64,000 nucleotides of DNA from Ceratorhiza oryzae-sativae (lineage: Eukaryota > Basidiomycota > Agaricomycetes > Cantharellales > Ceratobasidiaceae): positions 620,001 through 684,000 of the forward strand of contig JARWMV010000240.1 of assembly GCA_030998015.1 (NCBI GenBank). Direction: 5' to 3'. Position 1 is the stretch's first letter; each line of letters begins with the position of its first letter. The position numbers and the translations under genes were made by a program. Below are positions 58,908 to 64,000 of this stretch, in pieces. A model generated the notes under the pieces. The model did not search any database and had not been told where the DNA came from. It worked only from the letters and a program-made list of their open reading frames with translations.

Positions 58908-60713
58908 TCATGGACTGCCTTTGCCTCGGACTATTCGTGCAACAGCTTCACGCGCTGGAGCGTACCATCGCCCGACACTCATGTGTGTCGCCATGTACGG
59001 TGCGGGAAGAAGGGCATGGACAGGACCCGGCTTCCCACCATACATGCCCCCGCTACCTCCCACAACCGCATGCGAATATCCACCACTGGTGCCTGTGCCG
59101 ACATACACGCCCGCACCTGCGCCACCGCCGTACATTCCACCTACATACGTATCAGCCGGTTCAGGAGGAAAGGTCGAGGCCTGGACTATTGAGCGTGTTT
59201 GATTCGGGTGCTTCAGGGGATGGTGGTGTGCTAGCGCATGTAGTGCTGCAGTTGAGGAGACGGCGGAAATGGTGCGTTCGCGCTCGCGCGATGTCTCGCG
59301 GATAGGATTAGTGGCAACTGTGGGCGAGAGGGAAGTTGTAGGATGGTGGTACAAAGACGAGGCCCGCTGTTGGGGTGAATGAGGGAGTGAGGAGACGGAA
59401 GCCGACAGCGGGGCCGTGGGGGATACTTGAAGGGTTGGCAGAGTGTGGATTGAGGATGAAATGGAGGGCTGTCTGGTGTGAGCTGGGGATGACTTGGTAC
59501 TGGCTGATGACGGTGTTTTTGGGGGCGGAGAAGAGGATATTTGAGCTGCTCAAGGTATGAGTGATAGAAGATCGAAGTACCAAATGACTGCCCACCTTGA
59601 GCCGAGTGCGCGCTGAGATAAGGTGGGGCAGTGAGCGGCGGAACGGCCGGAGTTGCCTTGGTCAGAATACTGGGGGCTCGGATGAGCGGGTGGGGGCGGG
59701 TGGTAGCGGAGCGAGTGGGGGCCTGAGGGACTCGCAAGGGAGACATGATGGCAGAAACAGGTCGAGGGGCATGTGTGTTAGACCTTCGAGCTCCAGGCCT
59801 GGACACCTCTGCTGGGTGCAGAGTGACCCCGTTGAGATCTCCGTTAGACTTGCCATAGTCATAGGGAATCGGCTCCGAGGAGCGAGGACCGTCCCTAGTG
59901 GACGTTTTCACCGGTGCTGGGGGAGAGGGAGTGTGCTGTGTCGGAAAGGTGTGTTTAGTGTGGTCTTCGACATACGGTTGTTGAGTGACTGGCGCAAGTG
60001 GAGAGGTTGGTGGCGGTTGGTTGGTCTGAGAATGAGGCTTTGGAGCTGTGAGTTGAGGATTTAATTCTCCGGAAGGTGGGAGAGCAGGGCCCATGTTGGT
60101 GTGTTTCTGCGGCGACTCTCTGGTGGGGGGTGTCCGACTGGCATCGTCGCGCTGAGCCCGCAGCTCCGCCTCTGCAGCAAGCATTGCGGCTCTCAGACGC
60201 TCCGCCTCGCGCGCATTACGTTTGGCGCGCTGCGTCTGAAGTTGCAGGATCTCCTCCTCGTCGAGTTCGTCATCGTCGTCATCTTCCTCGTTGTCGACCC
60301 CCTGGTCGGCGGGAGTTGCGGCACCCGACTCTGAGGAGACCCATCCCTCATCCTCGGTGTTAGGCTTAGTTGGAAGGTCCTCTTTTGTTGCTGCGTTGGG
60401 GTGCTTGTCGGATGATGTGGTGCGGGTTGGGGCAGCGCGGGCGACATTCGTGCGGGAGGTGTTGCGTTTCGCAGAGAGTGCGGAAGAGGAGGACTGGGAC
60501 GGGGTGAGCAGTGAGCGAGAGGAAAACATAGTAACGGACCGAGTGTTTTTTGGTCTTGACGAGCGTGTCGCGTGTGCTAGGCGCCTTGGAGTCCTTGGCG
60601 AGCGTAGTGAGCCCAGCGAGGTGCGTGCCATGGTGGGGCTTGTGCAGCGACGCCGTCGAGTGCGTGCGGTTGTTGGCGCTGAGCGTGCGGTGCGACTTGG
60701 AGCGGGGAGCCAT
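58908..60713 (-). CDS. Ser/Pro-rich protein with acidic coiled-coil segment
   Basis: Exon one starts at 60713 (MAPRSKSHRTLSANNRTHST) and ends before a 67-bp intron at 60494-60560. The second exon includes an acidic run (DNEEDDDDDELDEEEILQLQ) leading into a likely coiled coil rich in Arg, Ala and Glu (RNAREAERLRAAMLAAEAEL). A Pro/Thr/Ser-rich stretch follows, then an intron near 59540-59580 and a last exon with Gly/Tyr repeats (GGMYGGGAGAGVYVGTG) ending at 58908. No known domain is seen. The long disordered tails and single coiled coil suggest a scaffold or cytoskeleton-associated role, but that is speculation. It shares an 88 bp divergent promoter with the Sec7 gene. Confidence 0.7.
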
Positions 60714-60801
60714 CGTCGTCGGCAGCAGAGAGTGACAGGGTGGCGCTGTTTGTCCGTGTGTATGCGCTGTCGGGCGACTGTAAATCGGCAACGACCGCTA
60801 G
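60714..60801. promoter_or_regulatory. Very short shared divergent promoter
   Basis: Only 88 bp separate the start codons of the minus-strand Ser/Pro-rich gene (60713) and the plus-strand Sec7 gene (60802). The 5' UTRs must therefore overlap or be very short. No TATA box is visible. Confidence 0.5.
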
Positions 60802-63800
60802 ATGGCGTCTCTGTTCCGCTCGAACCAGCCGCGCTCGCCGCAGCAGCCACCGCCGTCGTCGTTCAAACGCACCGGGCCGGCCGCGCTCGCCAACTCGCTC
60901 GCTGTAGCTGTCTCGTCTGCGGACCGGGCCCACCGTCGGGTCAGTCGCACGCACGACGATTTCGAGGCGGCACTTCGCAGCGAGGACACAGTTGTGCTTC
61001 AAGAGGGGCGCGACATGCACACGCTGGGCGTCCACGACACACGCGGCCGCGCCCGCTCGGGATCCACGGCGTCGGCCAGGGCCCAACCTGCGCCGTCCCG
61101 CGCGAGCACGGACACGCTCCCCACCCGGCGCCAGACCGTGTCCGCCCCCAAGCACGCATCCAGACAGGCTCCGGCCACCCCCGCCGTCGTCCCACCCACA
61201 CCGGGCGCCCCGGCCGATCCCCCCGACGACGACGACGACGACGAGGAATACAACGCCCGCCGCCGCAGCATGTTCCGCTCGCCCGGGACCGCATCCAGCC
61301 CCGACCTCGCCACACTCGTGCGCAAAGCCAAGGACGCGAGAGAGGCACCGCAAGAGCGTCTGGACCCCAGTCCTCCCCCACCCGATCGTGTGCGCACCAA
61401 GTCGTCGACATCGTCCGCGTTTGAGCTTGTGGACAGCAGCGTGGTCCAAACCCCCCTGAAACAATCCGCTCGAGATCGAGCGCTCACATCCCCGGACAAC
61501 CCGTACGACGGCTCACCGCGTCTGCGCAAATCGACCCGCCGCCTCGCCAAAATCGAAAAGCTGCCGGCTGTCGCCCGCACAGCTCTCGCCAACGACGCCT
61601 CTGGAGCTCTTGCCAGCGACATTGGCGAGGGTCGCAGCGACCGAGAGGGCAAGGTACGTCCGACCTCTTGTTTCACAGCCGCCACTTACCTGGCTTGTAG
61701 CGCTCGATGCGAAATAAAACCAGCGCCTTTTTCGGCAAGATGCTTGGCTCGGGCAGCAGCATGCGCGACAAATATGTGCGTAATTATATACACCCTGGTG
61801 TTTCATCTGCGTTTGCTGACCAAACATTCTTTTCATAGCACGGCGGCCACTCCACGCCAACCACCCCCGTCGCGACCCAGCAACAATATTCTTTTCCGCC
61901 GCCGCCGGTGCCTGCCATCCCTGCGGAATACCGCCAGCCGTCGACCTCAGCCCAGCCTCAATTTCTTGACGCCCAATACTCACAGAGCCCGGCGAACACC
62001 CCGCCGTTGTCCAACAGTGATCCGTTCAACAGCACCAACCCCATGCCGTCCTCTCGCCACTCCAAACCCCTGCCCCCCATCTTCAAGCAGTTCCCACCGG
62101 TCCCGGTTGACGATCGCTCAGACTCAGAGGACGACGTGCCGCTCGCAGCTCCGAGTCCTGTACCTCGACCGAAAGCATCCATCGAGGTTGCCAAGGACGG
62201 GACCGAAGATCGCAACGCTACCATCACCGAGCGTCGACCGCGGCCTGGCCCAGCATTTCCGCGTCAGTCCAAGGACGGCCGCCGGCGGAGCATGAGCGTT
62301 GGCGATATCGATGTGCAAAAGCTGGTCCTGGAAGCGCGTGCGCGCGCGGCCGAGAGGGGAGAGCAGCCACGATCGTCTGGGCTTAGCAGGCAGGACACAC
62401 GGGGCTCGATAGACGTGCGCTCACGCGAGACCCCGCCTCGCACCTCGTTGGATACGCGTCTTGCACGCTACGAGCCCCGGCCTGATTCTGAAGACGAGGA
62501 CCGAACTGAGGGAGGTCATGTTCCCTCTGCAGCTCAACTGCCCGCACCTCAGGCAGCGCCCTTGGACCAACGTCGAATGAGCAAGCGAGCTCAGGCGGTT
62601 CAAGCGTGGTCTCGGGACATGGAGCTTTCAAGATTGGTAGATGGGTTCGGCGGTGAGTTGCAGGATGCCTTGGGTGGTATTCGTGGATCGCCGATGAGAA
62701 CGCAATTGCATGGTCTAGGCGATGTCGCAGAGGAGCGAAAATCCTACGCTATTCGACCACACGCAGCCGAGCGGGCTGTGTCTGAGGGTGTGAGTAATCA
62801 TGGGCAAGGTCTTGGACTTGGTGTGGCCTCTGGGCGGGGGCCTTCATCCCCGCTGGCTGCGCGTCGGCCGAGTACCACTTCGGTTGCGTCCGCCTCATCC
62901 TCCTCCATGCTCGCGGTTCCTGGTCGTTTCCCTCATAGTTCCGGGTCAAACATCGGGCATGCCCAGGCGCCAGTTTTAACATCCCAGCCTAGCATGGAAT
63001 CCATGCGAACCGTAAGCAGTGAGACTGCCGGGGCATACATTACGCCGCCAAGCTCTGGAATCATGGAGTACAACTCGGCCTTGTCCTCGGGCGCGAGCTC
63101 AAACGGGGGCACAAGCGCCCGCCCTCGCCCCATGCCTAGTGCGAGCTCCTCTTCGACACCTACGACCAGCGCTCCATCAGCCGTTACAGGCGGGTCATCC
63201 TTCGCAGGACCCAGTCCGACCAGCTCGTCTTTACCCTCGACTCCGCTTTCCACCTCGCTCCCACCTCGGTCATCCTCGCTGCGCTTATCGCCTAGAGCTT
63301 TGCCTCGACGCCAGCCACCAAGACACCGAAGTGCGGCCAGCGCTTCAGAACCCTCTCTAGTTGACCTTACCGGGAACGTGGCCAGCGTGAGGCTAGTGAG
63401 CGACCAGCTGCCAGCACGTCCTGCGGCAATGACGGGCGCCGCTATCCATGAACAGCGCCTGGTAAGCGACCCAATTGTGTCCACTTCAAGCTGGACCCAG
63501 GATGTCGCCGAAGCGGCGACTGGCAAAGTAGATCGACGAGCAAGCTTAGGCGGCGCGAGCATGGATATTGAAGGCCGGGGCCAGAGCTTGGCTGCTAGGT
63601 GTTGGCAAGAGGACGAGGGGTTCCTGGCCAAAGAAAAAATCGCTGAGTGGCTTGGCGGAACGTGAGCGGAATTATTTTCTTCGAAATGACTAGAGAATTG
63701 ACCTGGGTTTGCAGGCCTGCGATCAACAAGGTTGCGTTGAGATATTACATGGATTACTTTGATTTCTCTGGGATGAGGCTAGATAGCGCGTTTAGGTGCG

Positions 63801-64000
63801 TTCCTATGCTCCGACGTCGGGCATAGTCATTAACTCTGCTCGAGTAGACACTTGTGCAACAAGTTATTCCTGAAAGCAGAGACGCAACAGGTTGATCGGA
63901 TTTTGGAAGAGTTCAGTCGCAGATTTTGGGAGTGTAACCGAGGTTCCGTATATGGCTCGTCATGTACGTGTTTATTCTTGGATGTGTGCAGGTTCAACTA
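60802..64000 (+). CDS. Sec7-domain Arf guanine-nucleotide exchange factor, 3' partial
   Basis: Exons 60802-61653, 61701-61775, 61839-63661, 63715-63795, 63848-63963 and from 63992 onward. A very long disordered Ser/Pro/Arg-rich N-terminus (about 900 residues) contains MRNKTSAFFGKMLGSGSSMR. The Sec7 domain then begins with FLAKEKIAEWLGG, followed across introns by NKVALRYYMDYFDFSGMRLD, HLCNKLFLKAETQQVDRILE and EFSRRFWECN. The FSGMRLD...AFR and ETQQVDRILEEF blocks are core Sec7 helices; the catalytic Glu is expected to lie in the EWLGG-NK region. Such proteins load GTP on Arf GTPases in vesicle traffic. The long N-terminus resembles the fungal Syt1 type. The gene runs off the window, so a PH domain may follow. 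Confidence 0.92.

Noticed and set aside
60494..60560. Apparent frameshift at AAAAAA in the Ser/Pro-rich gene
   Set aside because: A 67 bp intron (GTCAAG...CCCAG, with CTCAC branch-like sequence) joins the two frames in phase, so no sequence error is needed.
62933..63631. 232-codon minus-strand open frame
   Set aside because: Antisense to the Sec7 gene exon with consistent splicing on the plus strand.

Overview
The window reads as nuclear DNA of a filamentous basidiomycete. Most genes are split by many short introns (mostly about 45-75 bp) with GTRNGT-like donors, genes are closely packed on both strands, and single-copy eukaryotic housekeeping genes are present (RACK1, UTP6, RDH54/RAD54B-type helicase, PDK1-type kinase, Sec7 Arf-GEF). 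The gene set and a MYND-finger family suggest an Agaricomycete. A Rhizoctonia/Ceratobasidium-type fungus is my guess, not something the sequence proves.

Layout. 1-8 kb: a 5'-truncated MYND-finger gene, a small basic hypothetical gene, a second MYND-finger gene on the minus strand, and a small two-pass membrane protein of APQ12 type. 8-17 kb: a long low-complexity protein, a multi-pass membrane protein, RACK1, and diverging from RACK1 a Mediator MED1-like gene. 18.1-21.9 kb: an AT-rich, CpG-depleted block of decayed DNA holding a broken copy of the hypothetical gene found at 36.8-38.6 kb, a broken copy of part of the neighbouring MED1-like gene, and LTR-like sequence. 24-28 kb: a PDK1-type kinase with a C-terminal PH-like region. 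29-30.3 kb: a decayed gene interrupted by a ~290 bp retroposed element flanked by a 17 bp target-site duplication. 31 kb: tRNA-Ser(GCU). 32-35.3 kb: a Ran1/Ksp1-type kinase. 36.8-38.6 kb: a lineage-specific hypothetical gene. 39-53 kb: PAQR/Izh receptor-like protein, RDH54, UTP6, PHO80-like cyclin, GH5 endoglucanase. 54 kb: second tRNA-Ser(GCU). 54.6-64 kb: hypothetical gene, AIFM2-like FAD oxidoreductase, a Ser/Pro-rich protein, and the 5' part of a Sec7 Arf-GEF that runs off the window.

No operon-like or pathway cluster is evident; neighbours are mostly unrelated housekeeping functions. Two themes stand out. One is genome defence and decay: CpG-directed C-to-T mutation of duplicated genes inside one block, plus a retroposed insertion whose removal restores a reading frame. 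The other is a repeated -1 frame break at short homopolymers in otherwise conserved genes, including RACK1, which points to base-calling errors in the assembly more than to real pseudogenes. I did not find a convincing new multi-gene system; the decayed-paralogue block is the most informative region.
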